A DNA stretch of 64,000 nt from JAJTFA01 sp051715425 (lineage in GTDB: Bacteria; Bacteroidota; Bacteroidia; UKL13-3). The notes under the pieces are model-generated. The model saw only the letters and a program-made list of their open reading frames with translations, ran no database searches and had not been told where the DNA came from. The position numbers were made by a program, and so were the translations under genes. Within the stretch, counting starts at the first letter, position 1; each line of letters opens with the position of its first letter. The stretch is taken from assembly GCA_051715425.1 (NCBI GenBank), contig JBPXJS010000045.1:1-64000 (forward strand). The letters run 5' to 3'. Of the stretch, positions 1-8,523 are shown piece after piece.

Positions 1-2070
1 GGAGGCACAACGATCTGTTCAGGTTCAACCAGCGCATTATTAAGCTTAAGTGGCCAAACCGGATCAGTGGTAAGATGGGAAAGTTCAGTATCGCCATTCA
101 GCACCTGGACAACCATAGCAAACACAACAACTTCATATACCTCAGGAGCATTAACGCAAACCACCCAGATCAGGGCAGTGGTACAAAGCGGATCATGTTC
201 AGAAGCCACCTCATCAGCTACCACGGTAACCATTACCCCGGTATCAGCAGGCGGTGCGGTAAGCGGAGGCACAACGATCTGTTCAGGTTCAACCAGCGCA
301 TTATTAAGCTTAAGTGGCCAAACCGGATCAGTGGTAAGATGGGAAAGTTCAGTATCGCCATTCAGCACCTGGACAACCATAGCAAACACAACAACTTCAT
401 ATACATCAGGAGCCTTAAGCCAAACCACCCAGTTCAGGGCAGTGGTACAAAGCGGCTCGTGTGCAGAAGCACCATCAACCACCACTACGGTAACGGTAAC
501 ACCACCATCAGCAGGAGGCTCAGTAAGCGGAGGCACAGCCATCTGCTCGGGAGCAACCAGCGGATCATTAAGTTTAACAGGCCATACAGGCAGTGTGGTA
601 AGATGGGAGAGTTCAGTATCACCATTCAGCAGCTGGACACCAATAGCCAATACAACAACTTCATACACCTCAGGAGCCTTAAGCCAAACTACCCAGTTCA
701 GGGCAGTGGTACAAAACGGCTCATGTGCTGAGGCATCCTCATCGGCCACCACGGTAACGGTAGACCCGACAGCCACAGGAGGCTCGGTAAGCGGAACCAG
801 CAATATCTGTACGGGCTTAACTTCTGGTTTAACCCTAAGTGGCCATACAGGCAATGTGGTAAGATGGGAGAGTGCGGTATCACCATTTACTACCTGGACC
901 CCGATAAGCAATACCACCACAGGATATACCAGTTCAGCCTTAAGCCAAAGTACAGCCTTCAGGGCAGTAATAGGCAGTGGCAGTTGTCCATCGGTAAACA
1001 GCGATTCGTTTGTGGTGGTGGTAACACCGCTAAGTGCAGGCGGAGCAACAACAGGAGGCACATCTATCTGTACCGGATCTAGCAGCGGACCATTAACGGT
1101 AACCGGTCGCACAGGCAATGTGATCCGTTGGGAAAGTTCGGTATCACCGTTTAGCACCTGGACCACGATAGCTGATACGCATGTAGTATATTCATCAGGC
1201 GCATTAACGGCCACCACGGCTTTCCGTGCAGTAGTTCAAAGCGGTAATTGTGCATCAGCCAATGCCGACTCAACCATTGTAACGGTATCAGCCGGCACCA
1301 TCAGCGGAAACATAACCGGAGCAGCCCCGATTTGTTCGGGAGCAACAGCCGCTCAGTTAAGCATCAGTGGCTTATCAGGTACAGTAATCAGGTGGGAGAG
1401 TTCAGTATCACCATTCAGCACCTGGACCCCAATAACCAATACCACCAGTACACATAATCCGGGCGTATTAACCCAAACCACTCAGTTCAGGGTAGTGGTT
1501 CAAAGCGGAACATGTCCATCGGGTACCTTAACACCGGTAAGTATAGATGTATCACCGGTAACGGTAAAAGGCTCGGTAAGCGGAGGCACATCTATTTGTT
1601 CAGGCTTAAGCAGCGGATTGTTATCACTTAGCGGAGAAACCGGCAATGTGGTAAGATGGGAGAGTGCTCCTGCACCATATACCAGCTGGAGCCCGATAGC
1701 CAATACCACCAACACCTATACCTCAGGCATTTTAACCCAGAGCACCGCTTTCCGTGCAGTGGTACAAAGCGGAGTATGTGCATCAGCCAATGCTGATTCT
1801 ACAGTAGTAACGGTAAGTCCGGTATCAACCGGAGGTACCGTAGGCGGCAATACCCCGGTATGTACCGGCAGCACCTCATCCTTAACCCTTGCAGGCCAAA
1901 CCGGCAATGTAATCCGTTGGGAGAGTTCGGTAGCACCATATAGCAGCTGGAGCACCATTGCCAATACAACCACCAGTTTAACCACCTCGGCCATTAACCA
2001 GCCAACAGCTTTCCGTGCAGTAGTACAGAGTGGCAGTTGTGCATCGGTAAATGCCGATTCGTTTATAGTA
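1..2070 (+). repeat. 264-bp in-gene tandem repeat array, about 8 units
   Basis: Units begin at about 1, 265, 529, 793, 1054, 1318, 1582 and 1843, giving a period of 264 or 261 bp (88 or 87 codons). Bases 1-140 and 265-404 are identical by eye; the first mismatch is at 141 versus 405. Later units diverge progressively. The array continues beyond the left edge. Confidence 0.9.
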
Positions 2071-3567
2071 ACCACCCTTTCCAGCGGAGTATGGCTGGGC
2101 GCTACGAGCAGTTCATGGAACACAGCATCCAACTGGTGCGGAGGCGTACCAACAGGCAGCACGGATGTAACCATCAGTTCAGGTACAGCCAATGCACCAC
2201 AGATCAATACAGCAGCAGTGGTAAACAATATCAGCATCAGCAGCGGAGCCACCTTAAGCTTTACCGGCTCAGGCAACAGCCTTGATATCCGTGGCACATT
2301 AACCCAAAGCGGCACCTTTACCAAAACAGGAGGTACAGTTATATTCGGAGGATCAGGTGCACAAACCATTCCGGGAGATACCTATACCGGCTTAACCATT
2401 AATGGCTCATCCAACAAAACACTTGGAGGCAATACCACGGTAGAAGGCGTATTAACCTTAACCAGCGGTACGGTAAGTCTGGGCAGCAATGATTTATTTA
2501 TAGACAATACCGGTTCTATCAGCGGAGGATCATCCACATCGTTTGTGGTGGTAAATGGTTCAGGCAAACTCACCCAGGGCGGTTTAGGAACTTCGGGTCG
2601 CACAGGAACCATCTTATTCCCAGTAGGAACAGGAGCCGGCAGTTATACTCCGGCCAGTATCAACAACAGTGGAACAGCCGATGATTTCAGTGTAGGTATC
2701 ATCAATGGCGTTTACCCTAACTATACAGGCGAAACCCCATCGGGCAGTGCGTACAGCAGTGCGGTGGTAAACAAAACCTGGTTTATTACCGAAGGCACAG
2801 CAGGCGGATCCAATGCAGCCATTACGTTGCAGTGGAATGCTTCAGATGAGTTAAGCATGAACCGGAGCAATACGCTTGTAGGCCGTTATACCACCACCTG
2901 GGCACCGGTAGGATCGGGCAGTGCATTGGGAGGCGGGCCTTACAGCTTTACCTCAACCGGCATTACAAGCTTAGGCATCTTTGCAGTAGGCGATAATACA
3001 TCAGCCTTACCGGTAACCTTATTGTCCTTTACGGCAACAAAATCGGGCAGAGATGCGGAGTTGAACTGGATAACTGTTCAGGAGGTAAACAACAGCCACT
3101 TTGAGATAGAACGTTCCACAGATGGCAAAAACTTTACCACCATAGGCAAAGCAGAAGGAAACGGAACCAGCACGGAGCAGCATAGCTACAGCTTCACAGA
3201 TGAAGGCATTATGGGCCGCACTTCAGTAGCTTATTACCGCTTAAAACAGGTAGATTTTGATGGCTTATCGGTATACACCAATACTGTAGTGGTAATGAAT
3301 GAGAAGGTAGCACAACTGGAAGTGGTATCGGTATCACCAAATCCGTTTGATGCGCACCTGAGTATTCAGTTTGTAACCCCTCATACCCAAACCATGGAAG
3401 TACAGCTGATGGATGCCTTCGGGCGTATGGTATCAAGCCGTGAGATCACTCCGGTACAGGGCAGCAATACCATCGATGTGAATGAATCCGGTATTAAAGC
3501 AGGTATCTATTTTGTACAACTGATCCAAAACGGTGAAGTGAAAAATATCAGGGTGGTAAAACAATAA
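1..3567 (+). CDS. T9SS type A sorting-domain protein with tandem repeats (5' end outside window)
   Basis: The reading frame is open from base 1, so the true start lies upstream. The visible protein begins with about eight repeats of roughly 88 residues (to about base 2080). Each contains a GG(T/N)xICxG start, an RWESSVSPFSxW core and an FRAVVQSGxC end, suggesting an Ig-like or adhesin-type beta module with two conserved cysteines. A non-repeated beta-rich region follows (WLGATSSSWNTASNW), then a fibronectin-like stretch (LLSFTATKSGRDAELNW) and a C-terminal sorting domain (SVSPNPFDAHLSI, GIKAGIYFVQL, ending in VVKQ). This tail is the T9SS type A signal, so the protein is probably exported across the outer membrane and anchored or released there. 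A good hairpin terminator follows. The function of the repeats is unknown; adhesion is an inference. Confidence 0.9.
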   Translation, partial: GGTTICSGSTSALLSLSGQTGSVVRWESSVSPFSTWTTIANTTTSYTSGALTQTTQIRAVVQSGSCSEATSSATTVTITPVSAGGAVSGGTTICSGSTSALLSLSGQTGSVVRWESSVSPFSTWTTIANTTTSYTSGALSQTTQFRAVVQSGSCAEAPSTTTTVTVTPPSAGGSVSGGTAICSGATSGSLSLTGHTGSVVRWESSVSPFSSWTPIANTTTSYTSGALSQTTQFRAVVQNGSCAEASSSATTVTVDPTATGGSVSGTSNICTGLTSGLTLSGHTGNVVRWESAVSPFTTWTPISNTTTGYTSSALSQSTAFRAVIGSGSCPSVNSDSFVVVVTPLSAGGATTGGTSICTGSSSGPLTVTGRTGNVIRWESSVSPFSTWTTIADTHVVYSSGALTATTAFRAVVQSGNCASANADSTIVTVSAGTISGNITGAAPICSGATAAQLSISGLSGTVIRWESSVSPFSTWTPITNTTSTHNPGVLTQTTQFRVVVQSGTCPSGTLTPVSIDVSPVTVKGSVSGGTSICSGLSSGLLSLSGETGNVVRWESAPAPYTSWSPIANTTNTYTSGILTQSTAFRAVVQSGVCASANADSTVVTVSPVSTGGTVGGNTPVCTGSTSSLTLAGQTGNVIRWESSVAPYSSWSTIANTTTSLTTSAINQPTAFRAVVQSGSCASVNADSFIVTTLSSGVWLGATSSSWNTASNWCGGVPTGSTDVTISSGTANAPQINTAAVVNNISISSGATLSFTGSGNSLDIRGTLTQSGTFTKTGGTVIFGGSGAQTIPGDTYTGLTINGSSNKTLGGNTTVEGVLTLTSGTVSLGSNDLFIDNTGSISGGSSTSFVVVNGSGKLTQGGLGTSGRTGTILFPVGTGAGSYTPASINNSGTADDFSVGIINGVYPNYTGETPSGSAYSSAVVNKTWFITEGTAGGSNAAITLQWNASDELSMNRSNTLVGRYTTTWAPVGSGSALGGGPYSFTSTGITSLGIFAVGDNTSALPVTLLSFTATKSGRDAELNWITVQEVNNSHFEIERSTDGKNFTTIGKAEGNGTSTEQHSYSFTDEGIMGRTSVAYYRLKQVDFDGLSVYTNTVVVMNEKVAQLEVVSVSPNPFDAHLSIQFVTPHTQTMEVQLMDAFGRMVSSREITPVQGSNTIDVNESGIKAGIYFVQLIQNGEVKNIRVVKQ

Positions 3568-3599
3568 TTAACCACCCGTTTTACCTTTTTATACATCTT

Positions 3600-3632
3600 T
3601 AAAAGCAGGCCGTTCAATGGCCTGCTTTTTTT
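3600..3632 (+). terminator. Rho-independent terminator after the repeat protein
   Basis: The stem AAAGCAGGCC/GGCCTGCTTT closes a GTTCAAT loop and is followed by a run of T. It lies about 35 bp after the stop codon of the preceding T9SS gene. Confidence 0.85.
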
Positions 3633-3706
3633 GTTGAAAACCATCTGATAAGGAAAGATTGTGAATATGTTAACAGGAATAAAAAATCAGGATATAAATT
3701 TGCCTG

Positions 3707-3871
3707 ATGCAATTTGGATTTGAAAGATGTCCGTACTGTGGAAATGAAAAAGGGTTTGTTTATGTGCATGGTCATTATCAATGTGTAAGGTGTAATAACA
3801 ATGTGATGCCATGTTGTTCAGGAGAGCAGGAGAATATCAACGAAAAAACCACAGAAGACGAACATTCGTAA
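3707..3871 (+). CDS. 54-residue zinc-ribbon protein
   Basis: An ATG ORF of 54 codons sits between the terminator and the next T9SS gene. The protein starts MQFGFERCPYCGNEKG and carries CPYC at residues 8-11 and CVRC at 26-29, the spacing of a four-cysteine zinc ribbon. An additional CC pair lies at 36-37 and the tail is acidic (EKTTEDEHS). It has no signal peptide, so it is probably cytoplasmic. The regular Cys pairs make chance coding unlikely. The DNA- or RNA-binding role usual for such ribbons is only an inference. Confidence 0.6.
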   Translation: MQFGFERCPYCGNEKGFVYVHGHYQCVRCNNNVMPCCSGEQENINEKTTEDEHS

Positions 3872-3896
3872 GTATAAAGCATCCATTGGGCATAAA

Positions 3897-3930
3897 TTGT
3901 ACTCTGCAAGAAAATGTTTCACTAAATTTG
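3897..3930 (+). promoter_or_regulatory. Bacteroidota-type promoter for the 1178-residue T9SS gene
   Basis: A TAAATTTG box (3923-3930) matches the TAnnTTTG -7 consensus of the Bacteroidota housekeeping sigma factor. A TTG at 3897-3899 lies 23 bp upstream. The box ends 20 bp before the ATG. Confidence 0.45.
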
Positions 3931-3950
3931 AACCAATAAACAGTTAAGCT

Positions 3951-6900
3951 ATGAATATAAAATTACTATTTGCATCATGTTTGTCATTATTGATGCTGGG
4001 AGCCAAAGGGCAGGCACTGGTAGGTGGCAGTACTTATCCGGTAAACGGAACACATTTACCACCAACATCCTTTGGTACGCTTCAGCAGGTTGCTACTTAT
4101 CTTAAAGATAGTGGTGTAACCGGAACAGGAAATATTATAGTTCAGTTACAAACAGGTTATAATCCGGCTTCAGAGCCTGCTTCGGGGGTAACATTTGATA
4201 CCATTATGGGAGCAAACGCATCGCGCAGGGTTATAGTAAGACCGGCAGCTGCTTATACCACAACCATAACCGGAACAGTAAATGGAGCAGGGGTGTTGAA
4301 CCTGGTGCGAACCAAATTCCTTACGGTTGACGGTCGACAAGGAGGAACAGGAAGTATTGGACTAACCATTACCAACAGCAGCACCTCTTCTGTAGATTCC
4401 ACATCAACCATTTACTTTGGGTTGGATGCACAAAACAATGTGATACGTTACTGTAATCTAACCGGCTCATCAAAAAGTTCAGCTTTTGGCGGAATGGTTT
4501 ACTTCGGAAGGGGTATAGCCACAGGAAACAGTTTTAACACCATAGAGTATTGCGATTTGAATGGTCTTGGCGCATGCCATAATGGAATTTGCAATAATGG
4601 AACCATGACCAGCCCAACTACCCAGAACAATGGAGATACCATCAGGTTCTGTAATGTGTATGATTTTTTCAATACGGTAACTACTTCAGGTAATATTGGA
4701 ATCCGTATTCAGCAAGGCGCATCCAACTGGGTTATTGAAGGAAATCATATCTATCAAACAGTTTCAAGAACTTATACCGCACAATTAAACAATTCAGGAA
4801 TTAATATTGGTGTGGGCTCTGCATTTACTTCAGATGCTCACCGTATTGTAAACAACTTTATAGGAGGCAGCGGCCCAAATTGCACAGGCATGCTGGTAGC
4901 TAACTCTACCACCCAGGTTATAGGATGGAATGGGATTGTAATTAACGGAGGGCTTGGAACAGTAGTTTCTGGAAATACCATCAAAAACATATCTGTAACA
5001 TTTAACAATACAGCAGGAAGTTTTACTAATGTTGGAATTAGTGTAGCCTATACTTTTAGTGGAAATGTTACCATCTCTAATAATACCATTGATTCATTTA
5101 TGGTAAACAATAACTCAGGAGGTTCCTCTGCAGGAGCTTGTGTGGTAAATGGCATTCAAATTCAATCAACTGTAAGTACAGCGTTTATACCTCAAATAGC
5201 ACCAAGTACTATTATTGAGAACAATACCATCTCCAATATCATGTCAATTACAAACTCAACGGCTGTAAATGCAATAGGGTTTGGTGTAAGGCTAAACGTA
5301 ACAACAAATGGCAGCCAGAATGGTACAGCCACATCAGCTTCCAATAATATGTCGGTTAGGTTAAATGGCAATACCATCCATTCTATTTCAACAACAGGTG
5401 TTTCAGCGGCTTCTTATGCTTACGGGGTTTGGGGTAACAGCTTTGTGGGTTCAGGAGCCAGTAATTTTACCTTAAGGCTTATCCCTAAAATTGAAAACAA
5501 TACCATCCGCAATATCAGTTCCAGCGGTGCTATTGTTTCAGCAGGATTTCCAACCGCGGGTGGCATAAGTATCCTTAATGCTGGAGCGTCATTAAATACC
5601 GGTGTTTATACAGATACCCTGATTGTAAATAATAACAATATTTACAATATTTATGGAACAAACAGTGCCCAGAATGCATACAGCAATTATATCACAGGGG
5701 TATCAACAAATTTGGGGAGGGTTCGTATTACCTCAAATAAAATTTACAATATTTACCATTCTGCAAAGGATTCCACAACCACTCCATACATCTGTGGCAT
5801 TAATATACTTAATGTAGCAGCCGCTTCAACTATTGCCAATAACTTTGTATCGGTAGGAGATACCGCCACACAAAATTATGGTGCATTTGGTATAGCTGCT
5901 TCCTTTAGTACCAACGAAATCAATATAAATAATAATACAGTATTGATTGGAGGAACGGCAACTACAAAAAACTCAGCTGCTATACTCAGAGGTGATCCAC
6001 TCAATCTGGCTGCTACAACAACCAATGTAAATATCAGAAACAATTTGGCTATCAACAGAAGGACAGGTGGCGGGATAAATGTAGCATTGGCTCTCCCCGG
6101 TACCTCCATATTTACATCAAATAACAATGTTTTTGTAAATGCTTCGGCCAATACATTATATTACAATGCCACAAGCACAAACTTGTCGGGATGGGTTACT
6201 GCCACAGCTAACGATGCTTATTCATACGAAGCTGTAACAGGAGTTACCACTTCATTCACGGCCAATCCGGCAACCATTAATTTAACGGATTTGTTTAATA
6301 ATGCTTCATACGCATCTGTTGCCGATTTTCAGATTAAAACCACCAATGCAGCAAGCTGGCTTGCTTTTGGTAAAGGTCTTTCAGGTATCAGCACCACTGA
6401 TTATTATGGAAACGCAAGAAGCTCAGTTACCGGAACACCTGTATGTATTGGTGCTCATGAATTTACTACATCAACCATTTCACCTGCATGTGCAGTTAGC
6501 GGAAATATTGCCACCAACGATTCATCTATGTTTTGGTTTGCAGGCCGCAATATTGCTAAAGTAAAATGGAACAGTGGCACGTTGCCTTCAGCAGTTACCG
6601 GCCGTTATTACTCAGGTGTTGATCATTCTGTAGTTACCCCGGGCAATAAAGCAAAAAGTTATTGGGAAATTTCAGGAACCGGTGGCAGTGGCTATAATAC
6701 GAACGTAACCATTAACTACGGACCACACGAAACAGGCAATATTTCAAACGGCAGTGCAAGCACCAAACTTGCCATATTTAATGGTACAGGATGGAGTTAT
6801 TTGGGTGCAGGAGCCACTGCAAATATAAATTCAAGTCCGCAATCTGTTGTTATTAATGGCATTGGAAATTTCTTCACCTCATCGGTAGCATTTACACTTA

Positions 6901-7487
6901 CAGATAATACATCGCCATTACCGGTTGAATTATTAAACCTGAATGGAGCACTGATAAATAAGTATGTAGCCTTAACATGGGCTACTGCATCAGAACTAAA
7001 CAACAGTGGTTTTGAAGTGGAACAGTCAACTGATGGGCTCTCCTTTAAATCAATTGGTTTTGTAAAAGGTGCCGAAACAACCAACAGCTTAAGCCAATAT
7101 CAATATGCCGACTATAGCATTGCTGAGCTAAACAGCAAGGTTGTTTATTACCGCCTCAAACAAGTTGATCTTGATGGCAAGTTTAACTATTCAAATACCA
7201 TTTCAGTAAACCTGAATCAGGTACCTTCAACAATTGGTATCATTGTTCCAAATCCATTCTCATCTGATATTACAGTAACCACTACCATTCAGGAAAAGGG
7301 AACCGCTGTGATATCAGTAACAGATTTGAGTGGAAAAGAAGTTGCTAAAGGTGTTTATGAATTAAGTAATGGGATACAAACCATTTCGCTGAACAACCTG
7401 GACGGGCTTGATGCAGGGGTTTATCTGCTCTCGCTCTCCATTAATGGTCATCAGGAAACGCGAAAAATAATTAAAACAACTAAATAA
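3951..7487 (+). CDS. T9SS type A sorting-domain protein, right-handed beta-helix type
   Basis: The 1178-residue protein starts with a clear signal peptide (about residues 1-21, cut near AKGQA). The middle (about 120-760) is rich in short Asn/Ile/Thr turns such as IENNTISNI, ITSNKIYNI and ININNNTV, the pattern of a parallel beta-helix like those of pectate-lyase-type folds. A domain at about 830-960 precedes a fibronectin-like segment (LPVELLNLNGALINKYVALTW). The last about 75 residues form a T9SS type A sorting domain (IIVPNPFSSDITV, LDAGVYLLSL). It is probably a surface or secreted protein. A glycan-related role is suggested by the fold only. Promoter and terminator flank it, so it is likely monocistronic. 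Confidence 0.9.
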   Translation: MNIKLLFASCLSLLMLGAKGQALVGGSTYPVNGTHLPPTSFGTLQQVATYLKDSGVTGTGNIIVQLQTGYNPASEPASGVTFDTIMGANASRRVIVRPAAAYTTTITGTVNGAGVLNLVRTKFLTVDGRQGGTGSIGLTITNSSTSSVDSTSTIYFGLDAQNNVIRYCNLTGSSKSSAFGGMVYFGRGIATGNSFNTIEYCDLNGLGACHNGICNNGTMTSPTTQNNGDTIRFCNVYDFFNTVTTSGNIGIRIQQGASNWVIEGNHIYQTVSRTYTAQLNNSGINIGVGSAFTSDAHRIVNNFIGGSGPNCTGMLVANSTTQVIGWNGIVINGGLGTVVSGNTIKNISVTFNNTAGSFTNVGISVAYTFSGNVTISNNTIDSFMVNNNSGGSSAGACVVNGIQIQSTVSTAFIPQIAPSTIIENNTISNIMSITNSTAVNAIGFGVRLNVTTNGSQNGTATSASNNMSVRLNGNTIHSISTTGVSAASYAYGVWGNSFVGSGASNFTLRLIPKIENNTIRNISSSGAIVSAGFPTAGGISILNAGASLNTGVYTDTLIVNNNNIYNIYGTNSAQNAYSNYITGVSTNLGRVRITSNKIYNIYHSAKDSTTTPYICGINILNVAAASTIANNFVSVGDTATQNYGAFGIAASFSTNEININNNTVLIGGTATTKNSAAILRGDPLNLAATTTNVNIRNNLAINRRTGGGINVALALPGTSIFTSNNNVFVNASANTLYYNATSTNLSGWVTATANDAYSYEAVTGVTTSFTANPATINLTDLFNNASYASVADFQIKTTNAASWLAFGKGLSGISTTDYYGNARSSVTGTPVCIGAHEFTTSTISPACAVSGNIATNDSSMFWFAGRNIAKVKWNSGTLPSAVTGRYYSGVDHSVVTPGNKAKSYWEISGTGGSGYNTNVTINYGPHETGNISNGSASTKLAIFNGTGWSYLGAGATANINSSPQSVVINGIGNFFTSSVAFTLTDNTSPLPVELLNLNGALINKYVALTWATASELNNSGFEVEQSTDGLSFKSIGFVKGAETTNSLSQYQYADYSIAELNSKVVYYRLKQVDLDGKFNYSNTISVNLNQVPSTIGIIVPNPFSSDITVTTTIQEKGTAVISVTDLSGKEVAKGVYELSNGIQTISLNNLDGLDAGVYLLSLSINGHQETRKIIKTTK

Positions 7488-7491
7488 AAGG

Positions 7492-7516
7492 AAAGGCGGC
7501 TTCGGTCGCCTTTTTT
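7492..7516 (+). terminator. Rho-independent terminator
   Basis: The stem AAAGGCGGC/GTCGCCTTT with a UUCG-type loop and a T tract starts 5 bp after the stop of the T9SS gene. One G-T pair interrupts an otherwise perfect stem. Confidence 0.85.
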
Positions 7517-7529
7517 ATTAATATTGTGT

Positions 7530-8375
7530 ATGCGGCAGGTCGCCATCATATGCAATCAATTTTCAGGAAGCGGTAAACCACTTAAATGCCTTCCTGGGCT
7601 CATCCGTTTTCTTGATCAACATAAAATAGAGTGGAAAGTCATTCAGGAAACTTTTAATGGTGACATCAACAGCTTTTCAAAACTGATTATTCTCGGAGGT
7701 GATGGCACCCTTAATTTTACCCTCAACAGGTTTCAGCAGATTGATATTCCAATTCTCATTATTCCATTAGGAACAGGGAATGATTTTGCAAAAATGGTTT
7801 ACGGTAAACGAAGTCTGGCAGATTATTTTAAGCTGATTCTATCTCCTGAAAGCATAAAGGTAGATGCCGGAATATGTAATGGACGGATTTTTATTAACGG
7901 GTTGGGAATTGGTTTTGATGGGGCAATAGCCGGAATGCTGATGAAACAAAAACTAATTAAAGGAGCAGGGGCCTATATGCTTGCGGTAATAAGCAGGGTT
8001 TTGTTTTTTAAGCCATTTAGTGCTCATGTTTTTAATACCCTAAACTCTACCCGGCAACAGTTTTTGATGATTTGTATAGCCAATGGCCGCACCTATGGCG
8101 GAGGTTTTAAAGTAGCTCCCAAAGCCGTTTTAAATGATGGGTATTTTGATATTGTAACAGTTGATGCCATCAGGGTACTTAAAAGGCTTTACTATTTACC
8201 CATTATAAAAAACGGAAAACACCTCCATTTGCCTGTGGTAAATCACAGTTATTCATCCCGTATCCATATTGAGGCAGAGAAACCGCTGCCGGCTCACCTG
8301 GATGGAGAATACTTTGAGTCGGAAAAATTTGAAGTAGAATTACATGCCAACAAATATTGGTTTGTGGTGGGTTAG
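7530..8375 (+). CDS. Diacylglycerol kinase-family lipid kinase (YegS/BmrU-like)
   Basis: The 281-residue protein has the fold signature of the diacylglycerol/sphingosine kinase catalytic domain: an N-terminal CNQFSGSGK loop, the nucleotide-binding GGDGTLN motif near residue 55, and GTGNDFAK near residue 85. The C-terminal half contains GLGIGFDG and the HLDGEYF motif typical of this family. It probably phosphorylates a lipid such as diacylglycerol at the inner membrane using ATP; the exact substrate cannot be read from sequence. I chose the ATG at 7530 rather than the upstream TTG because the protein then begins MRQVAIICN, the expected first strand. It starts just after the terminator of the preceding gene and stands alone. 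Confidence 0.88.
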   Translation: MRQVAIICNQFSGSGKPLKCLPGLIRFLDQHKIEWKVIQETFNGDINSFSKLIILGGDGTLNFTLNRFQQIDIPILIIPLGTGNDFAKMVYGKRSLADYFKLILSPESIKVDAGICNGRIFINGLGIGFDGAIAGMLMKQKLIKGAGAYMLAVISRVLFFKPFSAHVFNTLNSTRQQFLMICIANGRTYGGGFKVAPKAVLNDGYFDIVTVDAIRVLKRLYYLPIIKNGKHLHLPVVNHSYSSRIHIEAEKPLPAHLDGEYFESEKFEVELHANKYWFVVG

Positions 8376-8477
8376 CAGGCATGAGAAATGCTAAATTTCA
8401 GATAATCAAATGGTATAGATTTAAAGAGCTGGTATCATTTATGAACTAAAACTTTCTAAGGGAATAATTGTAATAAT

Positions 8478-8509
8478 TTAGACTAAATACAAATAATAGC
8501 CTAAATTTG
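8478..8509 (+). promoter_or_regulatory. Probable suf operon promoter
   Basis: TAAATTTG at 8502-8509 fits the TAnnTTTG -7 consensus, with TTTA at 8478-8481 as a weak -33 element 20 bp upstream. The box ends 14 bp before the sufB ATG. No IscR- or RirA-like operator was recognised. Confidence 0.45.
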
Positions 8510-8523
8510 CCCACTTATAGCTT

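Noticed and set aside
75..731. Long plus-strand ORF (218 codons) overlapping the first T9SS gene in another frame
   Set aside because: It has the same repeat period as the real gene and arises from the repeats in a shifted frame; its residues (many His, Asn, Arg) have no protein-like pattern.
1716..2369. Minus-strand ORF of 217 codons opposite the first T9SS gene
   Set aside because: Antisense shadow of a low-stop-codon region; composition is Val/Leu/Pro-rich without domain or signal.
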